Source: CAZZCP01 sp964653235
Lineage (GTDB): Bacteria > Bdellovibrionota > Bdellovibrionia > Bdellovibrionales > UBA840
DNA length: 29,967 bases
Direction: 5' to 3'
Assembly: GCA_964653235.1 (NCBI GenBank)
Contig: CAZZCP010000023.1
Coordinates: 1 to 29,967 of the forward strand
Part shown: positions 15,443-23,306 of the stretch, one piece after another
How the letters are laid out: each line of letters opens with the position of its first letter
How positions within the stretch are numbered: position 1 is the first letter of the stretch
Position numbers and translations under genes: made by a program
The notes under the pieces: model-generated
What the model was told of the DNA's origin: nothing
The model's database searches: none
The model's input: the letters and a program-made list of their open reading frames with translations, nothing else

Positions 15443-15616
15443 AACTGCTCCCTTTTGTTTCACTTCCAACATCCGTCCGAAACAGCTAAGAATATAAAAT
15501 AATTCCTTTTTTTTGTCCGGAGTGGCTTTAAATTTGGTGCATCTTCGGACACAGCTCCTAGGTCTTTGTAATTTGGATTTAAGTTCGAATAAAAAGTGAA
15601 ACAAAGTGGAGCAGCT
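15443..15616. repeat. Palindromic intergenic element, copy B (174 bp)
   Basis: It lies in the 337-nt gap between two divergent genes (15370-15706). The 23-nt arms (15443-15465 and 15594-15616) pair at 20 of 23 positions. They carry CTGCTCCCTTTTGTTTCACT and its complement with three changes. The reverse complement of this copy aligns along its length with copy C at 20434, sharing TGTCCGAA, GCA-CAAATT, CGGACA and CTTAGCTG followed by TCGGACGGA. The remaining 90 nt before the Nudix-PAP2 gene are AT-rich with a short ATAGCC duplication. Confidence 0.85.
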
Positions 15617-15706
15617 AAAACTTGTCGAAAGTCTAAATAAAGTGAAAAATGAAAAAATAGCCAAAATAGCCAGGATGAAAAAAGCCCCTAGGAATTTAAA
15701 TTTTTT

Positions 15707-17092
15707 ATGAAAATCTGTATTTTTACTCTGCTCATGCTCTTAAGCTTTGCTCACGCCAAAGACTTTGCTGCTGCAGGCTGCATAATTCAAGTTGATGATG
15801 AGATTTTAATGGTGCAAGACATTTGGTCAAAAAAGTGGTCACTCCCTGGCGGTATGAGAAACTCTGGAGAGAGTCTCGAAGACAATGCAAAGCGTGAAGT
15901 TTGGGAGGAAACGGGTTTAAATGTTGAAATCCTCGGTGAATTCGCTGAAGTAAAAAGATTTAAGATCTTTTGGTGCCGCAGTCTTGATTCGATTCAAACT
16001 ATAGAACGTCCCTACCCATTTAAGATGCCTTATTTATTTCGTCAATTGCGTCTAACAAAGCAAGCAAGATCTGAAATCCAAAGAGTAGCACTCATTAATC
16101 CCAATAAGCTTCCGGCTGTAGAATTACGATTTCCAAATAACCGAGATGACTTTTTGTTTCGTGTCTTTGAAAAAAATGTTCAGAGTCCAGTTACAAAAGC
16201 AATTGATTTGCCCACAAGCTCGTGGCGAGAGTTGGAGCTTTCTTGGGTACATAATTTTCAAGAAAGATCTGCTATTTTAAAAGATCGTTTTTGGAAGTTT
16301 TTTAACTTTTTAGGCGAGCCCCTTTTGCTGTATTTTTTAATTGTTTTTCTTGCATTTCGTTTTTCTCCTCGATTCTCCATCTTAATGATTTTTCATATTT
16401 TAGTTTGCTTGTTATTCAATGAGATATTTAAAGACTATTTTGCGATCTTAAGACCTTTTGAGTATGCAAGTAACTTACAAAAGCTATCTGCAAGCGGATA
16501 CTCCTTTCCTAGTGGGCATACTCAGCTTGCAGCAGCATTTTGGTTTTACATGCTCTTTATATTTCGCAGTCGTATTTTTCGGCTCACTGCAGTTCTTATT
16601 GTTCTATTTTGTGGATTGGCTCGTATACACTATGGGGTTCACTATTTTTCTGATATTTTTGCTTCGATGCTGTTTGCCTTTTTAATGGCTTACTTAATGC
16701 ATAGATGGAATAAAAATTGGGACTGGCGACAGGCAGCCTCAAGAAAATTTCTCCTCGTTTACTCAATGCTTTTGTTAGCATTCTTTTTGTTTCGTTTTCA
16801 CCCAACGACAACGAGTATTTTGTGTCTATTATTCTCTGTTGCGGCATCAGCCTTTTTCTTACCCAAAGAGAGCTTGGAACTTGATACTCTATCTACTGGC
16901 AAAAGTATTTTAGCTGGACTTTTAGTTTCTTCGTTTTTGTTTCTGTATTTTTCTCTAATGAGTCTTATAGAGCCAGTGCATAAAACTTTTTTGGCGAACT
17001 TTAGCTATTTAGTTCTATTTTATCTAATTCTCGGATTTATAATTTGTCTCACTCCTGTATGGATATTGTATCGCATTAAAAGAAAGATTTAG
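15707..17092 (+). CDS. Exported Nudix hydrolase fused to PAP2 membrane phosphatase
   Basis: A signal peptide (1-17, ending AHA) is followed by a Nudix domain whose box is perfect: G49-x5-E55-x7-R63-E-V-x-E67-E68-x-G70-L. After about residue 205 come repeated membrane helices carrying the three PAP2 motifs: K242-x6-R249-P250, P268-S-G-H271 and R306-x5-H312-x3-D316. The Nudix domain should split a nucleoside or lipid diphosphate and the PAP2 domain remove phosphate. The signal peptide and the usual periplasmic face of PAP2 active sites put both outside the cytoplasm. Candidate substrates are undecaprenyl diphosphate, phospholipid headgroups or external nucleotides. The gene stands alone, downstream of element B. 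No Shine-Dalgarno sequence is clear. Confidence 0.88.
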   Translation: MKICIFTLLMLLSFAHAKDFAAAGCIIQVDDEILMVQDIWSKKWSLPGGMRNSGESLEDNAKREVWEETGLNVEILGEFAEVKRFKIFWCRSLDSIQTIERPYPFKMPYLFRQLRLTKQARSEIQRVALINPNKLPAVELRFPNNRDDFLFRVFEKNVQSPVTKAIDLPTSSWRELELSWVHNFQERSAILKDRFWKFFNFLGEPLLLYFLIVFLAFRFSPRFSILMIFHILVCLLFNEIFKDYFAILRPFEYASNLQKLSASGYSFPSGHTQLAAAFWFYMLFIFRSRIFRLTAVLIVLFCGLARIHYGVHYFSDIFASMLFAFLMAYLMHRWNKNWDWRQAASRKFLLVYSMLLLAFFLFRFHPTTTSILCLLFSVAASAFFLPKESLELDTLSTGKSILAGLLVSSFLFLYFSLMSLIEPVHKTFLANFSYLVLFYLILGFIICLTPVWILYRIKRKI

Positions 17093-17130
17093 AGGACTTG
17101 ACATATTCTGCGGAGACCCCAGATTAGTTC

Positions 17131-17137
17131 AAGGAGG
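17131..17137 (+). promoter_or_regulatory. Strong ribosome binding site of the HPF-like gene
   Basis: AAGGAGG lies four bases before the ATG at 17142 and is the best Shine-Dalgarno sequence in the window. A TTGACA at 17098-17103 just upstream could be a -35, but the -10 region is poor. Confidence 0.7.
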
Positions 17138-17141
17138 TATT

Positions 17142-17465
17142 ATGAGCCCAAAGGAATATGAGCTTGATTTAGAACAAACTGCCTACCTACATCAATCTGT
17201 TGAGGATATTAAGAAAGATCTGTTTTCAGAAGCTAATATTCGCATGCAGGTAGACTTTGCAGAAAACAGCTATCGAATTCAACTCTTAGTAGAAGCCCAA
17301 CAGCTTCAACTACAGGCTTATGCTGAAGATGATTCTTATTATACAGCGCTAAAAACTGCCACAGAAAAAGTGAAACACTCTTTGAATGCATTGAAGGCGG
17401 GTATGCAGCAATTTATGAGTGAGGCAATTGGTTTGAGCGAAAAAGAAGATTGGAGACTTCACTAA
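17142..17465 (+). CDS. HPF/RaiA-like ribosome-associated protein
   Basis: Length (107) and layout resemble short hibernation-promoting factor. A strand near residues 33-52 (IRMQVDFAENSYRIQLLVEA) is followed by LQLQAYAEDDSYYTALKTA, matching the HPF pattern of a strand, the turn A-x-D-D-x-Y and the long helix with A-x-K-x-A. HPF binds the 30S decoding region and promotes 70S dimers in stationary phase. The N-terminal third is poorly matched, so orthology is not certain. Its stop codon overlaps the stop of the convergent NYN gene (17462-17465). Confidence 0.55.
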   Translation: MSPKEYELDLEQTAYLHQSVEDIKKDLFSEANIRMQVDFAENSYRIQLLVEAQQLQLQAYAEDDSYYTALKTATEKVKHSLNALKAGMQQFMSEAIGLSEKEDWRLH

Positions 17466-17989
17466 GGTTTGGGTTTTCGGTTTCGTGATCTTCCACCTTG
17501 CTTTTTATTGGATGTTAGATGAAACCAATCTTCTTTGGTAATGGGGTGAAAGAAATCGGCTTCTTCTTTTAATATAGCTGCAGTGGTTGACTCAACGGCT
17601 GCGATTTCAACTCGAACACCATCTGATTTTAAGTGTCTAACAAGTTCTACGTAATCAGAGTCTCCAGACATAATAATGATGGTATCCACTTTATGAGAAA
17701 GTTGTGTTGCTTTAATAGATAGAGGAATATCAGCAGACTTATGGCAAGGTACAACGGACCCATGAAAAAGATTGTGCAGCCTTTCTGCAAGTTTTGAAGA
17801 AATATTCTTCCCCTCGCGGAAGTAAATCAGCCGATTTAAAGAGCGATTGTCAACCAAACGCGGAATTAAAGTATCAAAATTGAGCATGGTGCTCTCACTT
17901 TTTGATTCAGAGTGAATGCTCTTTTCTATATTGTTACCGTCTACTAAAACAGCAACCGTTTGATCAATTATAATCTCATCAAAAGCCAT
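17462..17989 (-). CDS. NYN-domain (LabA/DUF88-like) putative RNase
   Basis: NYN domains are PIN-like metal-dependent RNases. The acidic residues are in place: D17 in VLVDGNN, and D110/D112 in the family motif MSGDSDY. The strand VRVEIAAV follows and the fold ends near residue 150. A basic tail (KKQGGRSRNRKPKP) may bind RNA. At 175 residues it has little beyond the NYN domain. It lies 35 nt after proA on the same strand with GGAG 11 bases before the ATG, so it is probably the last gene of a proB-proA operon. Confidence 0.85.
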   Translation of the reverse strand: MAFDEIIIDQTVAVLVDGNNIEKSIHSESKSESTMLNFDTLIPRLVDNRSLNRLIYFREGKNISSKLAERLHNLFHGSVVPCHKSADIPLSIKATQLSHKVDTIIIMSGDSDYVELVRHLKSDGVRVEIAAVESTTAAILKEEADFFHPITKEDWFHLTSNKKQGGRSRNRKPKP

Positions 17990-18024
17990 AAGATTAGCTT
18001 CTCCAAATTCGCTTTAAATAGCAA

Positions 18025-19254
18025 TCATTTTCGGATTTGTCCTTGTCCTAGGAGAACAAATTTCGAAGTGGTCATCTCTTTGGCGCCCATGGGGCCGTAG
18101 GCATGAATTTTACTTGTAGAGATTCCAATTTCGGCTCCGAGTCCTAGTTCCCCTCCATCATTGAAGCGAGTCGAGGCATTCACCACCAGGCAAGAGGCGT
18201 CAATCGAGTTGAGAAAAGCCTTTTGAGAATCGATGTTTTCAGTCAATATCGCTTCTGTATGATGACTACCATAAGTTTGAATGTGCTCGATGGCTGCATC
18301 AATACCTGCCACATCTCGAACTGAAAGTATTAGATCTAAGTATTCTGTTTTCCAATCATCTGCTTCTGCCAATTTTGCATTAGGAAAGACTTCTAAAAGT
18401 TTTTTACTAAGTCGAAGCTCTACACCATTTTCAGACAGCTCTGCGAAAAGAAGCTTTAGAAATTCTTTGGGTAGGTCTTGATCAACCAGCAAAGTCTCAA
18501 CCGCATTGCAAACCCCAGGTCGCTGTACTTTGGCATTGATAACAATTTCTTTGGCTTTCTCAAGGTCTGCTTCTTTGTCGATATAAATGTGACAAATGCC
18601 TTGAAAGTGAGCGATGACAGGAATTTGAGAGTTCTTATACACATACTCTATCAATTTGGGGCCGCCACGAGGTATTACTAAGTTAATCCAATCTGGCAAT
18701 TTTAATAGTGCCGCAACCTCCTCTTTGCTTTCTAAATTTTGAACCGTATCTATAGGTATAAATTCTTTAATATTCTCTCGAATGATATGGCTCAAAATAC
18801 GATTGGATTCCAATGCCTCTTTTCCGCCTTTTAAGAGGATTGCATTACCAGACTTAATCGCCAAACAAGAACAATCGAGAACTACATTGGGCCTCGATTC
18901 AAAGATCATTGCGATCACTCCAAGTGGACTTCTTACTTTTTGTACCCACAATCCATCTTCTCTTTGATGCTCCTCTACGATTTGACCTAAAACCTCTTCT
19001 TGTGATGCGATGGCTTCAGCGGTTTTAGCCATTGCCTCGATGCGATCAAAGCTGAGTTTAAGCCGATCGATCATCGCAGCTGAGACATTCATTTCTTTTG
19101 CTTTTTTGAGGTCTATTTGATTTTTTTCAAAGATTTCATTTTTTTTCATTCGTATTGCATCTGCAATGCTTTGTAGAGCTTGATTTCTTTGTTCGGCATT
19201 GGTTAAGAGAAGTTTCAATGAAGCTGCCTTGGCCTTTTTAGCGGTTTCAATCAT
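18025..19254 (-). CDS. proA: Gamma-glutamyl phosphate reductase (glutamate-5-semialdehyde dehydrogenase)
   Basis: ProA performs the NADPH-dependent second step of proline synthesis, reducing gamma-glutamyl phosphate to glutamate semialdehyde. Visible motifs include RSPLGVIAMIFESRPNV, NAILLKGGKEA, IPRGG, the catalytic Cys249 in RPGVCNAVET, and the C-terminal GELGLGAEIGISTSKIHAYGP. I chose the ATG at 19254, giving 409 residues, because GGGAG (19261-19265) lies six bases upstream. An ATG at 19293 is in frame but would sit 47 nt inside proB. With the chosen start, ProA overlaps the proB stop by eight bases. Confidence 0.97.
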   Translation of the reverse strand: MIETAKKAKAASLKLLLTNAEQRNQALQSIADAIRMKKNEIFEKNQIDLKKAKEMNVSAAMIDRLKLSFDRIEAMAKTAEAIASQEEVLGQIVEEHQREDGLWVQKVRSPLGVIAMIFESRPNVVLDCSCLAIKSGNAILLKGGKEALESNRILSHIIRENIKEFIPIDTVQNLESKEEVAALLKLPDWINLVIPRGGPKLIEYVYKNSQIPVIAHFQGICHIYIDKEADLEKAKEIVINAKVQRPGVCNAVETLLVDQDLPKEFLKLLFAELSENGVELRLSKKLLEVFPNAKLAEADDWKTEYLDLILSVRDVAGIDAAIEHIQTYGSHHTEAILTENIDSQKAFLNSIDASCLVVNASTRFNDGGELGLGAEIGISTSKIHAYGPMGAKEMTTSKFVLLGQGQIRK

Positions 19255-20374
19255 TTTTTTCTCCCAGTAAGAGAAGATTGTTCTTGTGGACAATGACTTT
19301 GGATAAGCTGTATCCTAGTTTTTCTTTAAAATCTTTGCTCTTGAGCCCTTTTATTTTTTCTATTTCTTGGCTTGAGTATTCTGTAATACCGCAGGCAAAT
19401 GCTCTGCCATTGCAAAGAATCGAAACGCAGTCACCTCTTTGGAAAGAGCCCTCTGTTTCAATTACTCCTACAGCTAATAGTGATGAATTTTTAACAACAG
19501 CATTCCGAGCACCTTCATCTACATTTATAGTAAGATCTACTTTTCTTGAGGTTAAAATCCAGGCCTTTCTTCGTGAGGATAGGCTTTTCACATCGGGCTC
19601 AAAGTAGCTACCTACATTTTCTTTTAGAACTCGCAAAATGGGATTGCGAAAATCAAAACTAGAAATCAATACACCGGTACCAAGTGGGGTTAGCTTTCTT
19701 ACGGCCTGTAGTTTGGTTTTTATTCCGCCTCGACCTGTTGAAGAGCTTTCTAGGCTGGGAATACTATCGAGATCATGATTTGCTCCTATGCTACCTATTG
19801 GTGCAGCATCTTTTTCTAAAAAGACTCCATCTGTTTTGGTTAGCATTATCAAGACTTGGGCTTGTAACATTTCACAAATTTGGGCTGCAAGCTGGTCATT
19901 GTCACCACTCGTGATCTCATCAAAACTAACGCTATCGTTTTCGTTGATAATTGGGATGACTTTTTTTTCTAATAGGTATTCAATCGTATTCTTTGAATTG
20001 TAGAATCTTTTACGATTTTTAATATCTTCATGAGTCAACAATATCTGAGCACAAGGGATATTGTAAAAATCAAGTTCGTTGGAGTAGGCATTGATTAAAA
20101 TGGGTTGTCCAATAGCTGCACTTGCTTGCTTGAAGCGAATGTCTTCTTTATGAATTTCATTCATCCAAATTCGACCTGCATTTATAGAGCCAGAACTTAC
20201 AAGAACAAGGGCTACATTCTGGATATAGAGTTCAGCAAGATCCTCACAGATTCTTCTGACTTTTTTTAAATCCAGTCCACCTTTTTCAGAGGTTACGGCC
20301 AGAGAGCTCAATTTGATCACCACTGGGGAGTTGGCGCGATATTTTTGTGGGAGTCTCCACTTAAAGTTGCTCAT
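19247..20374 (-). CDS. proB: Glutamate 5-kinase
   Basis: ProB catalyses the first, proline-inhibited step of proline synthesis, phosphorylating glutamate with ATP. The amino-acid-kinase domain (about residues 15-255) shows SSGSINAGR at 60-68 (the family usually has SSGAIAAG), NEND at 144-147, GDNDQLAA at 157-164 and the GRGGIKTKL turn. A PUA domain occupies about 275-365 (GARNAVVKNSSLLAVGVIE). The length of 375 is normal. No Shine-Dalgarno sequence precedes the ATG, and the upstream region holds repeat element C. It is coupled to proA. Confidence 0.96.
   Translation of the reverse strand: MSNFKWRLPQKYRANSPVVIKLSSLAVTSEKGGLDLKKVRRICEDLAELYIQNVALVLVSSGSINAGRIWMNEIHKEDIRFKQASAAIGQPILINAYSNELDFYNIPCAQILLTHEDIKNRKRFYNSKNTIEYLLEKKVIPIINENDSVSFDEITSGDNDQLAAQICEMLQAQVLIMLTKTDGVFLEKDAAPIGSIGANHDLDSIPSLESSSTGRGGIKTKLQAVRKLTPLGTGVLISSFDFRNPILRVLKENVGSYFEPDVKSLSSRRKAWILTSRKVDLTINVDEGARNAVVKNSSLLAVGVIETEGSFQRGDCVSILCNGRAFACGITEYSSQEIEKIKGLKSKDFKEKLGYSLSKVIVHKNNLLLLGEKND
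19261..19265 (-). promoter_or_regulatory. Ribosome binding site that sets the proA start
   Basis: GGGAG lies within the last codons of proB, six bases before the ATG at 19254. This favours the shorter ProA over the in-frame ATG at 19293. Confidence 0.7.
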
Positions 20375-20433
20375 GCAAGCAAACTAACGCGAATGTTCTT
20401 TTTTTTGTATAATTATTTAACGATTCATTTTCT

Positions 20434-20608
20434 AGCTGCTCCCTTTTATTTCACTTTTTTCTGGCAATTGAATCCCTCTTTCAATCATTTAGAATACTTG
20501 TCCGAAACTGCATCAAATTCTTAAGTATTTCGGACACAATCTTATAGACATTTTGTATACTTAGCTGCTCTCGGACGGACGTCCGAAGTGAAATAAAAGG
20601 GAGCAGCT
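20434..20608. repeat. Palindromic intergenic element, copy C (175 bp, perfect 23-bp ends)
   Basis: It lies between the divergent proB and FecR-domain genes. The arms at 20434-20456 and 20586-20608 are a perfect 23-bp inverted repeat, starting AGCTGCTCCCTTTTATTTCA. Internal structure: TGTCCGAAA (20499-20507) pairs with TTTCGGACA (20528-20536), and TCGGAC-GGAC-GTCCGA (20571-20586) makes a tight hairpin. AGCTGCTC at 20563-20570 could also pair with the right arm. A TATACT at 20556-20561, 19 bp after CGGACA, faces the FecR gene as a possible promoter. Confidence 0.9.
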
Positions 20609-20650
20609 GGAAAAAGCTTCATTTTTAAGCGCAATTGTCGATAGATAAGT

Positions 20651-21508
20651 ATGTCCAAGTGCTTTTTATTGCTTGTGATTTTATCTTTCTGCCCAAACTG
20701 GGCTAAAGCCAATGTAAAAAAAATCGGTGAGATCACTTTTTTACGTGGAAAAGTCATTCGCAATCAAAAGCGATTGCAAGAAAATGACAAAGTCTTTTTG
20801 AAAGATATAATCCAGACCTCATCTGGCTCAGAAGTCAAAATCCAATTTTCTGATGGAAACCAAGTCTTTTTATTTCCAAATTCTGAGATTGAGCTTGATT
20901 TACTAAAGCAAGCAGATGAAAAAGATACCCAATATCATCAATTTCTTCGCCTTAAAAAAGGTATTTTGGTCGCTAAAGTCGATCCTGTCTATAGAGCCCA
21001 TGAAGACTGTAGTTTTTATGTTTATTCACCAAGCGGTGAGGTCAAGGTTCGAGGCAGTCGTTTTTATTCCTCTTATCATGAAAAAGATAAAAAATTTGAA
21101 GTCGCTATTTTTGAGGGTGGACTCGAACTGAGAACTTTAGATCAAAACACAAAGTTAAATTTGAATAAGGGACACCGAGCCAGTGTTGAAAACAATCAAA
21201 TTTCAGAAATTGGCGAAATCAGTAATTCTCAGTATATAGCTATGTCTAAGATTCAATCAGAAAGCTCAAACACAGTGTCAGAAATGAAAAAATGTTCTTC
21301 TCCCGAAGCAGATACGGGGCAATGCTCATGGACTTGCGTTGGCAAAAAAAAAGGCAAGGCCAGTTATTGCCCTGTCAATAGAGAAGGTGTTTTTTGCGTG
21401 CGTAAGCGTTGCGATGAACATGCGCAATGGGTTGACGACATGAGGATGCCCTCAAGTTTTGGTTCCAACTGTTTAGGTCAAAGGGTACGGGTTGCTGATT
21501 GCAATTAG
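20651..21508 (+). CDS. Exported FecR-domain protein with Cys-rich C-terminus
   Basis: The signal peptide (1-21, ending AKA) is followed by a FecR domain (about 24-185): GEITFLRGKVIRNQ, a strand series ending GSEVKIQFSDGNQVFLFPNSEIEL, then SPSGEVKVRGSRFYS and EVAIFEGGLELR. The C-terminal part (about 225-285) contains seven or more Cys within a basic stretch and probably folds through disulfides. FecR domains of this free-standing periplasmic kind often sense or bind surface polymers; no TonB receptor or sigma factor gene is nearby. It starts 42 bp after element C. The start has no clear Shine-Dalgarno sequence. Confidence 0.8.
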   Translation: MSKCFLLLVILSFCPNWAKANVKKIGEITFLRGKVIRNQKRLQENDKVFLKDIIQTSSGSEVKIQFSDGNQVFLFPNSEIELDLLKQADEKDTQYHQFLRLKKGILVAKVDPVYRAHEDCSFYVYSPSGEVKVRGSRFYSSYHEKDKKFEVAIFEGGLELRTLDQNTKLNLNKGHRASVENNQISEIGEISNSQYIAMSKIQSESSNTVSEMKKCSSPEADTGQCSWTCVGKKKGKASYCPVNREGVFCVRKRCDEHAQWVDDMRMPSSFGSNCLGQRVRVADCN

Positions 21509-21546
21509 GACTTGGCAAAAATCCAGCTTCTTGGTAATTCAAATGC

Positions 21547-22779
21547 ATGTGGATGTGGATTTTATTAGGAATTTTGCTTGTTTCTAGCATTTTAGATTGG
21601 ATCGTTGATTATCTCAACCTTAAGTCACTTCGCTTTGAAGTTCCGCAAGAATTTGTAGATCTTTATTCAAAAGAAAAATATGAAAAATCGCAACAATACT
21701 TAAAAGAGAATACAAAGTTTTCGAGCATGCAGTCTTTTGTTTCGTTGGTGGTAATTCTTAGTTTTCTTTTGTCAGGTGGCTTTAATAGTTTAGATCAATT
21801 GGCTTTAAAATGGAGTTCCCACCCGATTTGGCAGGGACTCATCTATATTGGCTTTATTTCAGGTCTTGCATGGTTTTTAAACCTGCCCTTTCAAATTTAT
21901 CACACTTTTGTCATTGAAGAAAAATATGGTTTTAACAAAACAAGCTTTGCGACCTTTGCCAAAGATCAAGTTTTGGGCATTGTCTTAATGGCAATCATTG
22001 GCGGGCCCGTTCTGGCTTTATTGCTTTGGTTCTTTTTGTCGACCGGAGAGATGGCCTGGCTCTATGCCTGGTTGGCTTTTACTTCTATTCAATTGTTTCT
22101 GACATTTTTAGCTCCGGTTGTAATTATGCCACTTTTTAATAAGTTTACCCCACTGCCGGATAGTGAATTACGGCGTGAAATCGAAAATTTTGCGAATCAA
22201 GAAAACTTTCAGCTAAACGGTATTTTCTCTATGGATGGCTCCAAGCGCTCATCAAAAGCAAATGCTTTCTTTACTGGTTTTGGAAAGTACAAAAGAATCG
22301 TCTTGTTTGATACCTTAATTGAGAAGCACTCTACCGATGAGCTTGTTGCGGTTTTGGCTCATGAAATGGGTCATTTTAAAAAAGGTCATATATTTAAAAT
22401 GATCGCGATTTCGGTCTTATCAACAGGATTTATGTTTTATGTGCTCTCCTTATTTTTATCTAATGAACAAATTCTTGCTGACTTAGGAATGCAAAGATTT
22501 ACGATTCATGCTGCTCTGGTTTTCTTTAGCATCCTTTATTCTCCGCTATCGCAACTCTTGAATTTGTTTTATCTTTACCTATCAAGAAAACATGAATTTG
22601 AGGCAGATGCTTACGCAGCACAAAGCTACAAAAAACCAGAGTCATTAATTGTAGCCTTGAAAAAGTTGAGTGTTGAAAATCTATCCAATTTAAATCCACA
22701 TAGATGGAAGGTGATTTTGAACTATACACATCCTCCCATTCTTGAAAGAATATCAGCTCTAAGAAAGCAGAGAACATGA
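21547..22779 (+). CDS. M48-family (Ste24/CAAX prenyl protease-like) membrane metallopeptidase
   Basis: This zinc-dependent membrane protease has several helices, with the catalytic HEMGH at 272-276 (LAHEMGHFKKGH) and the third ligand region at residues 349-354 (HEFEAD). The N-terminal segment (1-20) is the first membrane helix, and the central part reads FQIYHTFVIEEKYGFNK, a hallmark of the Ste24 branch. At 410 residues it matches full Ste24-type proteins. In bacteria without CAAX prenylation it probably cleaves membrane or misfolded envelope proteins. Its stop overlaps the apt ATG (ATGA). Confidence 0.92.
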   Translation: MWMWILLGILLVSSILDWIVDYLNLKSLRFEVPQEFVDLYSKEKYEKSQQYLKENTKFSSMQSFVSLVVILSFLLSGGFNSLDQLALKWSSHPIWQGLIYIGFISGLAWFLNLPFQIYHTFVIEEKYGFNKTSFATFAKDQVLGIVLMAIIGGPVLALLLWFFLSTGEMAWLYAWLAFTSIQLFLTFLAPVVIMPLFNKFTPLPDSELRREIENFANQENFQLNGIFSMDGSKRSSKANAFFTGFGKYKRIVLFDTLIEKHSTDELVAVLAHEMGHFKKGHIFKMIAISVLSTGFMFYVLSLFLSNEQILADLGMQRFTIHAALVFFSILYSPLSQLLNLFYLYLSRKHEFEADAYAAQSYKKPESLIVALKKLSVENLSNLNPHRWKVILNYTHPPILERISALRKQRT

Positions 22780-23306
22780 GCATAATTCGAGATTCAATTC
22801 GAAATATCCCGGACTTTCCTAAAAAAGGAATTGAGTTTAAAGATATCTCGACTCTACTGACCAATCCTGAGGCTTTTCATCTTTCACTCGACCTAATGTT
22901 GCGGCATTACCAAGACAAAAAGATAGAGGCGATTGTTGGAATCGAGGCCAGAGGTTTTGTCTTTGCCTCAGCTTTAGCCTATCTTTTAAAAGTACCATTT
23001 GTGATGGCTCGAAAAAAAGGAAAGCTTCCTGCAAAAACCATTTCAACGGAGTACGACCTCGAATATGGTCATGAGACCATGGAGATGCATGCCGATGCAT
23101 TAAAGCCAGGGCAAAGGGTTCTGATAATGGATGATCTTTTGGCTACAGGAGGAACCTGTCGAGCGGCGATTCGATTGGTTGAAATGCTTCAGGCTGAAGT
23201 TGTAGGGTGTTCTTTTATTGTTGATCTTCCTGATTTAAAGGGGAGTCAGACTTTACGAGAAAGTGGTTATTCTGTATTTTGTCTCGAGCATTTTGACGGG
23301 CACTGA
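22776..23306 (+). CDS. apt: Adenine phosphoribosyltransferase
   Basis: Apt salvages adenine, combining it with PRPP to make AMP. The family start IRDSIRNIPDFPKKGIEFKD and GIEARGF (about 55-61) are present, as is the PRPP-binding loop VLIMDDLLATGGT at 115-127. The length of 176 is typical. It is translationally coupled to the M48 protease and overlaps the convergent CPBP gene by 92 nt at the 3' end. Confidence 0.97.
   Translation: MSIIRDSIRNIPDFPKKGIEFKDISTLLTNPEAFHLSLDLMLRHYQDKKIEAIVGIEARGFVFASALAYLLKVPFVMARKKGKLPAKTISTEYDLEYGHETMEMHADALKPGQRVLIMDDLLATGGTCRAAIRLVEMLQAEVVGCSFIVDLPDLKGSQTLRESGYSVFCLEHFDGH

Noticed and set aside
15431..15664. Minus-strand 77-codon frame over element B
   Set aside because: It lies across the palindromic element, has low-complexity composition and no ribosome binding site, and is explained by the repeat.
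19278..19607. Plus-strand 109-codon frame opposite proB
   Set aside because: Antisense shadow of the proB PUA domain; no ribosome binding site and Ser/Phe-rich random composition.
20434..20608. Element C as a remnant insertion sequence with a transposase
   Set aside because: At 175 bp it has no coding capacity, and no transposase gene is present in the window. It could still be moved by one encoded elsewhere.
22526..22864. Minus-strand 112-codon frame across the M48-apt junction
   Set aside because: Both plus-strand genes are well supported, and the antisense frame shows no family features.
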